58,563 nt of DNA from Desulfobulbaceae bacterium (GTDB lineage Bacteria; Bacteroidota; Ignavibacteria; Kapaibacteriales; UBA2268): NCBI GenBank assembly GCA_018335795.1, contig JAGXRP010000046.1, forward strand, positions 1-58,563, read 5' to 3'. The notes under the pieces were generated by a model, which was not told where the DNA came from, made no database searches, and worked only from the letters and a program-made list of their open reading frames with translations. Each line of letters begins with the position of its first letter. Position 1 is the stretch's first letter. The position numbers and the translations under genes are program-made. Positions 28,302 through 37,713 of the stretch are shown in pieces.

Positions 28302-28721
28302 ATGAAAGTACATTTGAAACTTGACCACAATATGAGACTGATAGCAACGAATGCTCTCGGACAGGAAACGCCGTTTGATGCGAACCCGGACATAGGCGGT
28401 GAAAATTCCGCTCCAACGCCTATGCAAGTTTTTTTGCAATCAATGGTAGCATGTACAATGATGGATACAATATCAATACTCAGGAAAAGACGCAAACAAA
28501 TTGATGAGCTTCAAGTAGAAGTATCGAGCACGCGTGCAGAAAGCCACCCAAAAGTATTCACACAAGTAACGATGAATTTCCACCTCATCAGCCCCGATGC
28601 CCAATTAGAAGACTTAAACCGTGCATTAGAACTCTCCCACCAAAACTATTGCAGCGCCTCGGCAATGTTCCAGCGTTCAGGCTGCAAAGTTGTATGGACT
28701 GCAGTGGTGGAGAAGGGATGA
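28302..28721 (+). CDS. OsmC/Ohr-family protein
   Basis: 139 residues. The pattern GGENSAPTPMQVFLQSMVACTMMD, with a buried Cys (around residue 51), and the second Cys in SHQNYCSASAMFQRS match the OsmC family of thiol-dependent hydroperoxidases. Length and both Cys are conserved. Probably detoxifies organic peroxides in the cytoplasm, consistent with dps, peroxiredoxin and msrC in the window. Divergent from the PAS gene, with 130 bp between them. Confidence 0.9.
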   Translation: MKVHLKLDHNMRLIATNALGQETPFDANPDIGGENSAPTPMQVFLQSMVACTMMDTISILRKRRKQIDELQVEVSSTRAESHPKVFTQVTMNFHLISPDAQLEDLNRALELSHQNYCSASAMFQRSGCKVVWTAVVEKG

Positions 28722-28852
28722 GACAGATTTTTTGTTTAGTCTCAGGATGTTTAAGACCATTTCTTATGCGGCAGAAATTGTTAATTAGAGAATCCAAATT
28801 CTCATAGTCATAAACCGTCACATACATAATCAAAGTTGAAACGAGAAATGTA

Positions 28853-29722
28853 ATGAGCATTGAACAAACAGCAATTAGAACAACATATTTTAGTATCGCA
28901 GGAAATACAGCCCTTGCAACAATCAAAGGAATTGCCGGATTATTCGGGAACTCTTTTGCGCTAATTGCAGACGCTATTGAATCTACGACAGACATTTTTG
29001 CATCCCTTTTGGTTTTACTTGGGCTTAAATATGCCAATAAGCCGGCAGACAAGAATCATCCATACGGACACGGACGTGTTGAACCATTAGTAACATTCAT
29101 AATTGTTGGATTCTTGATTATTTCAGCTACTATCATAGCTTACCAGAGCATAAGAAATATCGGGACACCTCACGAACTACCAAAAGTATGGACACTTTTT
29201 GTTTTGGGTGCCATTATAATTTGGAAAGAAGTATCATATCAATTCGTGCTTAAAAAAAGCAAAGAAACGAATAGTTCATCTTTAAAAGCCGACGCATGGC
29301 ATCATCGAAGTGATGCAATCACATCAGTAGCGGCATTTATAGGTATTACTGTTGCTGTCATCCTTGGCAATGGATACGAGAATGCTGACGATTGGGCAGC
29401 ATTGTTGGCTTCGGGATTTATCCTTTATAACTGCTACTTGATTTTCCGACCGGCATTAGGTGAAATAATGGACGAGCATACTTATGATGAACTTGTGCAT
29501 GAGATTAGGACTATTTCGGTAAAAGTGGATGGTGTACGTGATACGGAAAAGTGTTTTGTCAGAAAAGCCGGATTAAAATATCATATTGACCTTCATGCAA
29601 TTGTTGACGGTAACATAAGTGTTAAACAAGGGCACGACATTGCCCATAAACTCAAAGACACTTTGCAACAACAATTGCCACAGCTTGGAAATGTTTTAAT
29701 ACATATTGAACCAAACGAGTGA
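28853..29722 (+). CDS. Cation diffusion facilitator (CDF) family transporter
   Basis: 289 residues with six predicted membrane helices and a C-terminal cytoplasmic domain. The helix-2 metal site reads DAIESTTD, where the first Asp of the YiiP site is Glu; helix 5 carries AWHHRSDAITS (HxxxD). NHPYGHGRVEPL is the conserved loop. The family exports divalent metals (Zn, Fe, Mn, Co) using proton antiport. The Glu at the metal site may alter selectivity (inference). A stretch of 130 bp separates it from osmC. Confidence 0.92.
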   Translation: MSIEQTAIRTTYFSIAGNTALATIKGIAGLFGNSFALIADAIESTTDIFASLLVLLGLKYANKPADKNHPYGHGRVEPLVTFIIVGFLIISATIIAYQSIRNIGTPHELPKVWTLFVLGAIIIWKEVSYQFVLKKSKETNSSSLKADAWHHRSDAITSVAAFIGITVAVILGNGYENADDWAALLASGFILYNCYLIFRPALGEIMDEHTYDELVHEIRTISVKVDGVRDTEKCFVRKAGLKYHIDLHAIVDGNISVKQGHDIAHKLKDTLQQQLPQLGNVLIHIEPNE

Positions 29723-29729
29723 AAAATAC

Positions 29730-30605
29730 ATGAATAATATTCTGATAACCGGTGCGACGGGAAACATTGGGTTTGAAGTGATTAGGTTCTTATATAAAAA
29801 TGGTACTTCGCATCGGATAATAGCAGCTGTAAGAAATATCGAAAAAGCTAAAATTGTTTTCGAAGAATATCCAAAACTAGAGTATGTTCATTTCGATTTT
29901 GAGGATTCAGATACTTTTGCGAATGCTCTGACTGATATTGACAAGATTTTTTTGCTCAGACCACCGCACATTTCTGATGTGGACAAATTTTTCAAACCCT
30001 TGATTGCAAAGATTAAGGAAAGCCACATCAACAAAATTGTTTTTTTATCAGTTCAGGGAGCTGAAAAAAGCAAGGTCATTCCCCATAACAAAATCGAGCG
30101 ACTGATAGTTGAAAATGGTTTGGATTATATTTTCATGCGTCCAAGTTACTTTATGCAAAACTTGACCACCACCTTGATTGATGATATTAGAAATAAAAGG
30201 GAGATTATCTTACCCGCTGGGAATGCTAAGTTCAATTGGATTGATATTGAAAATATTGGCGAACTTGGGGCAATTTTACTTGTCAAATTCGCCGATTATA
30301 AAAACCAAGCTTATGAGATTACCGGTTTGGAAAACAAAAATTTTGCCGAAGTGACTTCGCTGATAAATAGGGCGATTGAAAACCAAATTCGATTTACGAA
30401 TGTTAGTCCTTTCGCATTCTACAGCATCAAGAAAAAAGAAGGGATGGCAGCGGGAATGATTATAGTAATGATTCTACTCCATTTTTTGCCAAGATTTCAA
30501 AAAGAGCCAAAGATTTCTGATTTTTATGAACGCTTGACAGGGAAAAAACCTACTAATTTGGCAACATTTATTGAAAGAGCAAAGAATCAATTTGAGAAGC
30601 AATAA
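29730..30605 (+). CDS. NmrA-like NAD(P)-binding oxidoreductase
   Basis: 291 residues from ATG 29730; a longer frame begins inside the CDF gene. The Rossmann start NNILITGATGNIGFEVIRFL has the GxxGxxG pattern, and the PSYFMQNL, INKIVFLSVQGAEKS and WIDIENIGELGAILL segments match the NmrA/SDR a5-type group (quinone reductase 2-like). It could be an NAD(P)H-dependent reductase or redox-sensing regulator; no Tyr-xxx-Lys catalytic pair is evident. The gene follows the CDF gene by 7 bp. Confidence 0.85.
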   Translation: MNNILITGATGNIGFEVIRFLYKNGTSHRIIAAVRNIEKAKIVFEEYPKLEYVHFDFEDSDTFANALTDIDKIFLLRPPHISDVDKFFKPLIAKIKESHINKIVFLSVQGAEKSKVIPHNKIERLIVENGLDYIFMRPSYFMQNLTTTLIDDIRNKREIILPAGNAKFNWIDIENIGELGAILLVKFADYKNQAYEITGLENKNFAEVTSLINRAIENQIRFTNVSPFAFYSIKKKEGMAAGMIIVMILLHFLPRFQKEPKISDFYERLTGKKPTNLATFIERAKNQFEKQ

Positions 30606-30707
30606 ATCCCACTAAATTTTGTCGTTCCTTGCGATTCCGCGAACGATTCGTAAGAAATTTTCAATAGCGGTAATTTATAATACCATTTTCGAATAATGAG
30701 GTTAGAA

Positions 30708-31634
30708 ATGTCAGAGACGGTGCTGTGGATAGGGTTTAATGTATTCATTTTAATAATGCTTATACTTGATTTAGGAGTTTTTAACAGAAGAGAACATGAA
30801 ATCAAGGTAAAAGAAGCACTTTTATGGTCATTGTTCTGGATAGTGCTATCATTGCTGCTTAATATTGGGATCTATTACTATATGGGTACAGAAAAGGCAC
30901 TCCAATTTCTGACCGGCTATATAATCGAAAAATCTCTAAGTGTTGATAATATTTTTGTGTTTTTAATGGTTTTTACTTATTTCAAAGTTCCACCAAAATA
31001 CCAACATAAGGTATTATTTTATGGGATTATTGGTGCACTCGTCTTTCGAGTCATTTTCATTTTTGCCGGTGTAACGCTTATTAATAATTTCCACTGGATA
31101 ATCTATGTTTTTGGCTCATTTCTTATCTATACAGGTATTAAGATGGTTTCTGAGAAAGATAAGGAAATAGACCCTGAAACAAACCCTCTTTTGAAGCTCT
31201 TTAGAAGATTCTTTCCGGTAACAAGCGAGTACTTTGGTTCAAAGTTTTTTGTCAGAATTGACAGTAAGTTGTTTGCGACCCCCCTTTTTATAGTTGTATT
31301 GGTGATTGAGTCGACTGATATCATATTTGCAGTAGATTCGATACCTGCAATTTTGGCTATCACGAATGACCCCTTTATTGTTTATACATCAAACGTAATG
31401 GCGATCTTAGGTCTAAGAGCTCTTTATTTTGCTTTGTCAGCTGTAATGCAGCTTTTCCATTATATACATTACGGACTATCATTAATACTTGTATTTGTTG
31501 GTGCTAAGATGCTACTTTCCGGTTTGGATATCTCGATTCCTATTTACATTACTTTACCGGTAGTCGGACTAATATTGCTTCTATCAATTGTCGCTTCATG
31601 GGTATTCCCCAAAAAAGAGAAAGAAAGTGAATGA
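30708..31634 (+). CDS. TerC/Alx-family membrane protein
   Basis: 308 residues from ATG 30708, chosen since GAGG precedes it by 6 nt; 30696 is an alternative. About nine membrane helices with the family signatures EKSLSVDNIFVFLMVF and ESTDIIFAVDSIPAI (acidic residues in the membrane), and LRALYFAL. Alx/TerC proteins export manganese and support metal loading of exported enzymes. No yybP-ykoY-type riboswitch could be recognised upstream. Confidence 0.93.
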   Translation: MSETVLWIGFNVFILIMLILDLGVFNRREHEIKVKEALLWSLFWIVLSLLLNIGIYYYMGTEKALQFLTGYIIEKSLSVDNIFVFLMVFTYFKVPPKYQHKVLFYGIIGALVFRVIFIFAGVTLINNFHWIIYVFGSFLIYTGIKMVSEKDKEIDPETNPLLKLFRRFFPVTSEYFGSKFFVRIDSKLFATPLFIVVLVIESTDIIFAVDSIPAILAITNDPFIVYTSNVMAILGLRALYFALSAVMQLFHYIHYGLSLILVFVGAKMLLSGLDISIPIYITLPVVGLILLLSIVASWVFPKKEKESE

Positions 31635-31701
31635 TGAATGTTCAGAAATTTGAACATGATAAAGTCAGTTTAATCCCCACTCTTCACCAGCCATTAATCA
31701 A

Positions 31702-31736
31702 CAAAAAAAATAGCCCACAAATTTCTAAGTGGGCTA
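31702..31736 (-). terminator. Rho-independent terminator of the tryptophanase gene
   Basis: Stem TAGCCCAC / GTGGGCTA (31711-31718 with 31729-31736). On the minus strand it is followed by eight or more T. It lies 26 bp after the stop at 31762. Confidence 0.9.
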
Positions 31737-31761
31737 TGAAATTAATTTTCAATCTCACACT

Positions 31762-33135
31762 TTAGTCAATATATTCCAATTTGGCTGTGAAATGGCGAAG
31801 GAATTTAGTTTCGTATAGTAGTCGCATCTTTTTCAATTTAGTGCGATTTTTATAAACTTCTTCGCAAGCTTCGGCGACGTAATCGGTGTGTGCTTGGGTG
31901 TATACGCGTCTCGGGATTGCAAGTCTGACGAGTTCCATTGGTGGTCCGACATGGTTGCCGTTTTCATCGCGTTTGCCGAACATCAATGAGCCAATTTCGA
32001 CTGAACGAATGCCACCAACCAAATACAATTCGCATAGGATAGCCTGAGCCGGGAAATATTCCGGTGAAATATGTGGAGTAAAGCGTTTGGCATCCAAATA
32101 GACGGCATGACCGCCTGTAGGCATCAAAATCGGCACTCCTGCTTCGATTAGCTTATTGCCCAAATACTTAATTTGACCGACTCGATATTCTAAATAATTT
32201 TCGTCCATCACTTCTACGAACCCTTGAGCTAATGCTTCGAGGTCGCGTCGAGTCATCCCACCGTATGTGATGAAACCTTCGGTGATAATCAACAATGATT
32301 GGGCTTGTTCGGCTAATGCGTCATCGTTTGTAGCCAAAAATCCGCCGGTATTGGATAGCCCGTCTTTTTTGGCAGACATTGTGGCACCATCAGCGTAGGA
32401 AAACATTTCGTTGCAAATCTCTTTGATTGATTTGTCGGCATATCCCGGTTCACGAGTCTTGATGAAATAAGCATTTTCGGCAAAACGACAGCAATCGAGG
32501 TAGAATGGAATGCCATTTTCACTACAAACTTGACTTACTTCTCGAATATTTTGCATCGAAACAGGCTGTCCGCCGCCACTATTGTTAGTGATTGTGAGCA
32601 TACAAACGGGAATATTTTCTTTCCCGCGTTTTTGGATGTAATTCTTCAATCTTTCAACGTCCATGTTGCCTTTGAAAGGTGCTTCCAATTCAGGAATTGT
32701 ACCAATTTCGACAGGGAAATCACAAGCTTCGATGCCATTATATTCGATATTACCACGAGTAGTGTCGAAATGAGTGTTGTTCGGAATTGACTTGTTATCG
32801 CCTTTGAGTAACGTGAATAAAATCCTTTCGGCGGCTCTGCCTTGGTGAGTTGGTATAATATGCTTGAAATTTGTAATCTCTTTTACAATGTTCTCAAATT
32901 TGTAATAGCTACGACTACCTGCGTATGCTTCGTCGCCATCCATCAATCCTGCCCATTGCTTGGAACTCATAGCAGTAGTTCCGCTATCGGTAAGCAAATC
33001 TATTGTTATGTGTTCGGACCTGAGAAAAAACGGATTATTAAATGCCTCTTTTAAAAATATTTCTCTATCTTCACGCTTTGTGATTGGGATCTCTTCAATT
33101 GTTTTGATTTTGAAGGGCTCTATCAAAGTTTTCAT
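31762..33135 (-). CDS. tnaA: Tryptophanase (beta-eliminating lyase)
   Basis: 457 residues. PLP lysine Lys257 in SYADGATMSAKKDG, plus PTHQGRAAE, TNNSGGGQPVSM and GSRSYY. The residue that is Arg381 in tyrosine phenol-lyase is Val here (IRSVEIGSLM), as in tryptophanases, so indole, pyruvate and ammonia from tryptophan is the expected reaction. Closely resembles the tryptophanase type found in Bacteroidota. No TnaC-like leader or TnaB permease is visible nearby; the upstream 100 bp are non-coding. Monocistronic with its own terminator. Confidence 0.93.
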   Translation of the reverse strand: MKTLIEPFKIKTIEEIPITKREDREIFLKEAFNNPFFLRSEHITIDLLTDSGTTAMSSKQWAGLMDGDEAYAGSRSYYKFENIVKEITNFKHIIPTHQGRAAERILFTLLKGDNKSIPNNTHFDTTRGNIEYNGIEACDFPVEIGTIPELEAPFKGNMDVERLKNYIQKRGKENIPVCMLTITNNSGGGQPVSMQNIREVSQVCSENGIPFYLDCCRFAENAYFIKTREPGYADKSIKEICNEMFSYADGATMSAKKDGLSNTGGFLATNDDALAEQAQSLLIITEGFITYGGMTRRDLEALAQGFVEVMDENYLEYRVGQIKYLGNKLIEAGVPILMPTGGHAVYLDAKRFTPHISPEYFPAQAILCELYLVGGIRSVEIGSLMFGKRDENGNHVGPPMELVRLAIPRRVYTQAHTDYVAEACEEVYKNRTKLKKMRLLYETKFLRHFTAKLEYID

Positions 33136-33238
33136 CTTGTTCCCTTATTTCGTAAATTCATAATATTATTCAAAAATAAGTAAAAAATTCATAATGAAAG
33201 AATTTTCATTGAAAGATTGTTGACAAATTGGGGTTGAA

Positions 33239-33916
33239 TCAAGTGTTCATCGAATTGAGTTCTTGGATGATTTTCACTCCGGAACTTGTGCCAATTCTAT
33301 CGGCTCCGGCATTGATTAATTCAATTGCAAATTGTGCCGTTTTGATGCCGCCTGAGGCTTTAATTTTTACCTTTTCGTGACTGTATTTCCTTAGTAACGC
33401 AACGTCGTGTAGTGTAGCTCCACCGTGAGAAAATCCGGTTGAAGTTTTTATGTAATCAGCTCCACTATCACTAACAATTTTGCTTACATCAATTTTTTGT
33501 TGTTCGGTAAGTAAGCATGTTTCGACAATCACTTTGACTTTTGCTAAAGTGTTGTGGGCAATATCAACAACCGATGAGATTTCGGTCGAGACTGTTCGGA
33601 AATCGTGAGCCAACAATGCAGCTATATTGATTACCATGTCAATTTCACCGGCACCATTTCTTAGAGCATGAACACATTCGTCCATCTTTGAAAAAACGAA
33701 TGAAGCTCCTAGGGGAAATCCTATTACCGTGCAAACTTTTTCTCTTTTGACCAAGATTGAGCGACTATATCCTGCAAAATAGGGCAAAACACAAACGCAA
33801 GCAAAATTGTTGTCTTGAACTTCTTTGCATAGTTTTTCTATCTCCTGATAGATGGTATCAGGCTTTAATAACGTATGTTCAATACGTGAGGCAATTTCAT
33901 CAACATTGATACCCAT
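33239..33916 (-). CDS. deoC: Deoxyribose-phosphate aldolase
   Basis: 225 residues from ATG 33916 (MGINVDEIASRIEHTLLKPD). Class I aldolase of the DeoC family: Schiff-base Lys in KIKASGGIKTA, second Lys in GADYIKTSTGF, Asp in GEIDMVINI. It splits 2-deoxyribose-5-phosphate to acetaldehyde and glyceraldehyde-3-phosphate in nucleoside salvage. It starts 84 bp from the divergent HhH protein gene; a longer frame running into that space is not supported. Confidence 0.96.
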   Translation of the reverse strand: MGINVDEIASRIEHTLLKPDTIYQEIEKLCKEVQDNNFACVCVLPYFAGYSRSILVKREKVCTVIGFPLGASFVFSKMDECVHALRNGAGEIDMVINIAALLAHDFRTVSTEISSVVDIAHNTLAKVKVIVETCLLTEQQKIDVSKIVSDSGADYIKTSTGFSHGGATLHDVALLRKYSHEKVKIKASGGIKTAQFAIELINAGADRIGTSSGVKIIQELNSMNT

Positions 33917-34000
33917 ATGCAATTTGAAAAACAAATTAATCAAAATATCATTACTTTCGTTTACAATTTCGTACAAAAAAACAAAATAAAAAAATTATTT

Positions 34001-34498
34001 ATGAAAGAAAAAATAATCGAGTTACTAAATAATATTGCAAAGTTGCTTGAAATCAAAGGCGATATGTTTTTTAAGTATAACGCCTATGTTATTGCAGCCG
34101 ATAGATTGAAGTCCGTAGAAGCAGATATCGAAAATATGGCAAAGGAGAACAAATTATCGGAAATTGAGGGCATCGGTAAAGCACTCGACACCAAAATCAG
34201 CGAGTTTGTACTCACAGGCAAAATGAGCTATTATGAAAAACTGACTGCCGAATACCCCGAATCACTACTTGGGCTTCTCAAAATAGATGGTCTTGGAGCA
34301 AAAAAAATCAAACAAATTTATACAGAACTTGGAATTATAGACATTGAGGGTCTTGAATCGTCTTGTATAAAGGGAGATGTTGCTAAATTGAGGGGCTTTT
34401 CTGAAGTTTCGCAGACTAAGATTTTAGACTCAATTCAGCACATCAGGAGCAATCCTAATTATAAGGTCACTAATATACATTTTAGGGATATTCAATGA
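34001..34498 (+). CDS. Orphan PolX-type helix-hairpin-helix protein (no polymerase domain)
   Basis: 165 residues from ATG 34001. It is homologous by pattern to the N-terminal 8-kDa and helix-hairpin-helix region of family X DNA polymerases: IIELLNNIAKLLEIKG, YVIAADRLKSV, IEGIGKALDTKISEFVLTGK and LLKIDGLGAKKIKQIYTELG (two HhH units). The catalytic palm and PHP phosphoesterase parts of the ~570-residue bacterial PolX are absent. The ORF ends by a normal stop overlapping the next start (ATGA), so it looks like a stand-alone gene rather than a fragment. Predicted DNA-binding, perhaps repair-related; low certainty about function. Confidence 0.8.
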   Translation: MKEKIIELLNNIAKLLEIKGDMFFKYNAYVIAADRLKSVEADIENMAKENKLSEIEGIGKALDTKISEFVLTGKMSYYEKLTAEYPESLLGLLKIDGLGAKKIKQIYTELGIIDIEGLESSCIKGDVAKLRGFSEVSQTKILDSIQHIRSNPNYKVTNIHFRDIQ

Positions 34499-35454
34499 AG
34501 CAACTTAAGTTAATATCGATATTTTTTCTTCTTTTTACGTATTTTTCAAAGTCCGAATCATTTATGCCTGCAAGGATTTTAAATCCTGAACCGGGTCATG
34601 CCATATCGGAAACAAAAATTGATATGGCTCTTTCATTTGCATTTACTATTCTTGATAGTAAACAATACATTAGCGCCAAAGAGCGAGATTCTGTTTCGTC
34701 TCATTTATATGAAATGAATGAAAAGCCGGAACTGATGAGAGTAGCAAATTTGACAAAAGCTGAAAATCTTCTTTTTGTAAAAGTGAATGTGCTGGGAAAT
34801 ATTATAAGAGCAGACATTGATATTATCAATTTTGCAGACACTACTAAGCGTAGTCGTGGGTTTGGTTATGCTTTAGTTCGATATTATGATAACGAAACCG
34901 GAGATTTGATTTATGACCCGGCACTATTGACTTCTATTCAAAGGGCTTTAGCAGTTGCAATGAATGATTCACTACTTTTCGTTGATTCAACCAAGGGTTT
35001 CAACGTACGCCCTCTCCCAACATTGGTGATTGGTAGTATTTACTATGTTGATTACGAAGCGTTCAAGGATTGGGAAATAATGCGTAATCATGTTGTATCC
35101 TCATATTCGGCTGTCGAATCAATTTTTGAAGCAGCCTATAAAAGCGATAAATACGTTGTTTATGACCTTGCAACAAGGGATTCGGTATATACTAAATTCA
35201 AATTATACGGAATTGAAAATTATGCCGCGCCGTCTGAACATGAGTTGGATGCCTTGTATAAAGTTGGTGTAGATTATTTCATAACGGGCTCATTAGAACG
35301 TCAAGAAAAGGGTGCGAAAGTAATGATGAGTTTATACGCTATCCGAAACAGAGGCTTATTATTAATAGAAGAGGTTGAAGGAATTCTCAATAACGACAAA
35401 TTGAGTGAATTACAAGTGCTGGTTAGGAAATTGACACGAGAGTTACTTGAATAG
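34495..35454 (+). CDS. Hypothetical secreted protein
   Basis: 319 residues, not recognised. An N-terminal signal (MKQLKLISIFFLLFTYFSKS) is followed by two alpha/beta halves, roughly residues 40-160 and 170-310. Both contain a KAENLLFVKVNVLG or VGVDYFITGSLER style strand-turn-strand, faintly like TolB/CsgG-type amino-terminal domains (lipoprotein assembly or periplasmic binding), but I would not call it. The ATG overlaps the stop of the HhH gene by 4 bp, implying translation coupling. Confidence 0.6.
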   Translation: MKQLKLISIFFLLFTYFSKSESFMPARILNPEPGHAISETKIDMALSFAFTILDSKQYISAKERDSVSSHLYEMNEKPELMRVANLTKAENLLFVKVNVLGNIIRADIDIINFADTTKRSRGFGYALVRYYDNETGDLIYDPALLTSIQRALAVAMNDSLLFVDSTKGFNVRPLPTLVIGSIYYVDYEAFKDWEIMRNHVVSSYSAVESIFEAAYKSDKYVVYDLATRDSVYTKFKLYGIENYAAPSEHELDALYKVGVDYFITGSLERQEKGAKVMMSLYAIRNRGLLLIEEVEGILNNDKLSELQVLVRKLTRELLE

Positions 35455-35459
35455 ATTTT

Positions 35460-37136
35460 TTATTCAGCGATTACAATCATAATTTTATCAAAATATGCTT
35501 CACCCGTTGGACTTTCGATTGCTTCAAAGTAGAGTATATAAGGTCCGACGGGCAATTTCATACCCGCATCGTCTCGACCGTCCCAAGCGAAGAAACCTTC
35601 GTTTGACGTCCAATATTCAGATAAAATTATTCTAACTGGATTTGCAGCCATATCATATATTTTTGCAGAAATTTTGGCTCGTTCATAAAGTAAACTGTAG
35701 GAAATCAAACAATGATTGCCATCGCTTGAAATATTTGTTGAAAATGGATTTGGAGCAGCATTTAACATGCCTTCTCGTATTAGTTCAACATAGGTTGAAT
35801 TTTGCAACCCCGGAGTACCGCCTGATGGTTGCATACAAGTCGTCCATGACATTTCTTCTGAAGATGGCATCTCTATATTGATTTTCTCCAAGCTTCGGTT
35901 TCTGGTATCAATATCGTCTTTTATATGCCATTTTATTAAATATGTCAGCGAATCCAAAATGCTTTTATCGGGCATCGCCAGTACAAGCAAATCTTCACTA
36001 TTGTTCAAATTCAATTTATTATTTGGAATGTTAACGTTTTTTAAAATATTCAAATAATCATAATTCTCCAAAATCGTGCTATCATAAGCAATTACGAAAT
36101 ATTCCTTTGGAGGAATAATTAAATTCTGAAAAATATACTTTGGAGACCAAATTTCGGCTCTATCGAATAAGCCCACACCATTCAAATTTACCGCTTTATT
36201 TTCGTGATTATATAATTCGATATATTCGGAATATTCGGCACTTGTTTCAAACATTATTTCATTAATCGTTATTTTGGGTATTTTGCCCTTCATAAATGCA
36301 GGGAATCTTGAGACATTATTCTCAGGATTATCATCATTTGAAGCTAAAACTTCAATTTGTATGTTGTATATTGAAGAATAAAATTCTTCAGTATTTAGTG
36401 CATTTTCAATCTCTACAATTGCAATATTGTCATTCAGAACAATTTGGGAATCAAAAAATGCTTCACTTTCATCAAATTTATTATCGAAATTCAAATCGGC
36501 ATACATCACAAGTTTACAGGAACTGATAGATTTCGCACCAATGCTTTCAATCAAAACCGTAATCGTGTAATCATCAGTATTTTGGGCGGCACTTGTAATC
36601 GAAATATCATAATCTAAAGGGAACACACTATTTCGTCTTCCGGGTGTAGCACCGCTAATGTCCGCAGAGTGCTTTAAATTACTCGGTGTGGATGCCGGTA
36701 AATTTGAATAAACCCGTTCTAAAGATACGCCCTTGATTCCATGTTTCATGTCATAAAATACACCATCGAGCACTACTGTATCTTTGTTGAATACTTTGAG
36801 CGAGTCAAATGTATTATTCAATGCGGGAATATTGAACTGATATAATCGAACATTATCATTAACAGTACGGTGTGTTTTAAACAGACTTGTATCTTTAGTT
36901 ATGATACAATATGATTTTCCTTCAAGAAAAAAATCTTTTAAGGTACGACACGATGCAATATCGCATATAATTAAATAATCTTGCAAATAAAGATTATCGG
37001 AAGTATTAAAGAGCTCAAGCCATTCCGGTTCTGTTCCATTTGGAACAGGCATCAATTCATTCACAATTATCTGGGAATGTGACTGGAATATAAAACAAAT
37101 AAAAAGAAACAATATAAGCGAAAAATGCTTAGCCAT
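35460..37136 (-). CDS. Secreted lamin-tail-domain (LTD) protein
   Basis: 558 residues from ATG 37136; a signal peptide ends QSHSQ. It has two lamin-tail domains: residues ~25-125 (IIVNELMPVPNGTEPEWLEL, YLIICD) and ~285-385 (ITINEIMFETSAEYSEYIEL, KEYFVIAYDS). Between them lies a beta-rich CARDB-like segment. The C-terminus (~455-558) starts APNPFSTN and continues with IYDMAANPVRI and WDGRDDAGMKLPVGPYIL, a FlgD-Ig-like module used by some T9SS substrates in place of the standard sorting domain. LTD proteins are common extracellular components; role here unknown. Its start overlaps the msrC stop by a few bases. Confidence 0.8.
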   Translation of the reverse strand: MAKHFSLILFLFICFIFQSHSQIIVNELMPVPNGTEPEWLELFNTSDNLYLQDYLIICDIASCRTLKDFFLEGKSYCIITKDTSLFKTHRTVNDNVRLYQFNIPALNNTFDSLKVFNKDTVVLDGVFYDMKHGIKGVSLERVYSNLPASTPSNLKHSADISGATPGRRNSVFPLDYDISITSAAQNTDDYTITVLIESIGAKSISSCKLVMYADLNFDNKFDESEAFFDSQIVLNDNIAIVEIENALNTEEFYSSIYNIQIEVLASNDDNPENNVSRFPAFMKGKIPKITINEIMFETSAEYSEYIELYNHENKAVNLNGVGLFDRAEIWSPKYIFQNLIIPPKEYFVIAYDSTILENYDYLNILKNVNIPNNKLNLNNSEDLLVLAMPDKSILDSLTYLIKWHIKDDIDTRNRSLEKINIEMPSSEEMSWTTCMQPSGGTPGLQNSTYVELIREGMLNAAPNPFSTNISSDGNHCLISYSLLYERAKISAKIYDMAANPVRIILSEYWTSNEGFFAWDGRDDAGMKLPVGPYILYFEAIESPTGEAYFDKIMIVIAE

Positions 37137-37617
37137 TGTAATATTTTGCAATCTTCGACATATCGGAATTTTCTAATAGATGATAAAGCAATTTCTTATA
37201 TAATTCTAAATCTTGTTCATTAAATCGTGAAAATTTAGGGCTATCAACATCGAGAACACCATATAAAACATCATCAACAATCATTGGAATAACAATTTCC
37301 GAATTTGAAGCATAGTCACAAGCAATGTGCCCGGGGAACTCATGAACATTATCTACTATAATATCTTTTCTTTCGAGAGCAGCTGTGCCACATACTCCTC
37401 TTCCGAGTTCGATTCTGATACAAGCCGGTTTTCCCTGAAAAGGTCCGAGAATCAGTTCATCGCCACTTAAAAGATAAAAACCTACCCAGTTAATATCTTC
37501 AATAGCATTAAAAAACCATGCTGCAAAGTTAGATGAATTAGCGAAAAAGTCAGGCTCGTCCTCAGTCAGAGCCTTAATTTGCACAACAAAATCTATATTT
37601 TCATCAATTTTATTCAT
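37129..37617 (-). CDS. msrC: Free methionine-(R)-sulfoxide reductase (GAF-type)
   Basis: 162 residues, the family length. GAF fold with the three catalytic-type Cys: ACIRIELGRGVCGTAA (two Cys) and FPGHIACDYASNSEIV (third). NWVGFYLL and LGPFQGKPAC are hallmark segments. It reduces free Met-R-sulfoxide with thioredoxin as donor, consistent with trxA and other oxidant defences in the window. Overlaps the start of the LTD gene by 8 bp. Confidence 0.95.
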   Translation of the reverse strand: MNKIDENIDFVVQIKALTEDEPDFFANSSNFAAWFFNAIEDINWVGFYLLSGDELILGPFQGKPACIRIELGRGVCGTAALERKDIIVDNVHEFPGHIACDYASNSEIVIPMIVDDVLYGVLDVDSPKFSRFNEQDLELYKKLLYHLLENSDMSKIAKYYNG

Positions 37618-37655
37618 TCAATTGTTTAAAATTAAGCAAAGATAGTGAATTGAAC

Positions 37656-37692
37656 AAAAAAAAAGTGAAATTGTTACTGAAACAAATTCACT
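37656..37692 (-). terminator. Rho-independent terminator of efp
   Basis: A 12-bp stem (AGTGAAATTGTT 37664-37675 with AACAAATTCACT 37681-37692, one mismatch) with an ACTGA loop, followed on the minus strand by eight T or more. It lies 22 bp beyond the efp stop at 37714. Confidence 0.88.
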
Positions 37693-37713
37693 TCTTTAAA
37701 AAAAAAGATAAGT

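Noticed and set aside
30606-30707. yybP-ykoY manganese riboswitch in front of the TerC/Alx gene
   Set aside because: No conserved loops recognisable in 102 bp; only an ordinary AT-rich spacer is seen.
31762-33135. Tyrosine phenol-lyase identity
   Set aside because: The Arg that fixes the phenolic substrate (TPL Arg381) is Val here, so tryptophanase is preferred.
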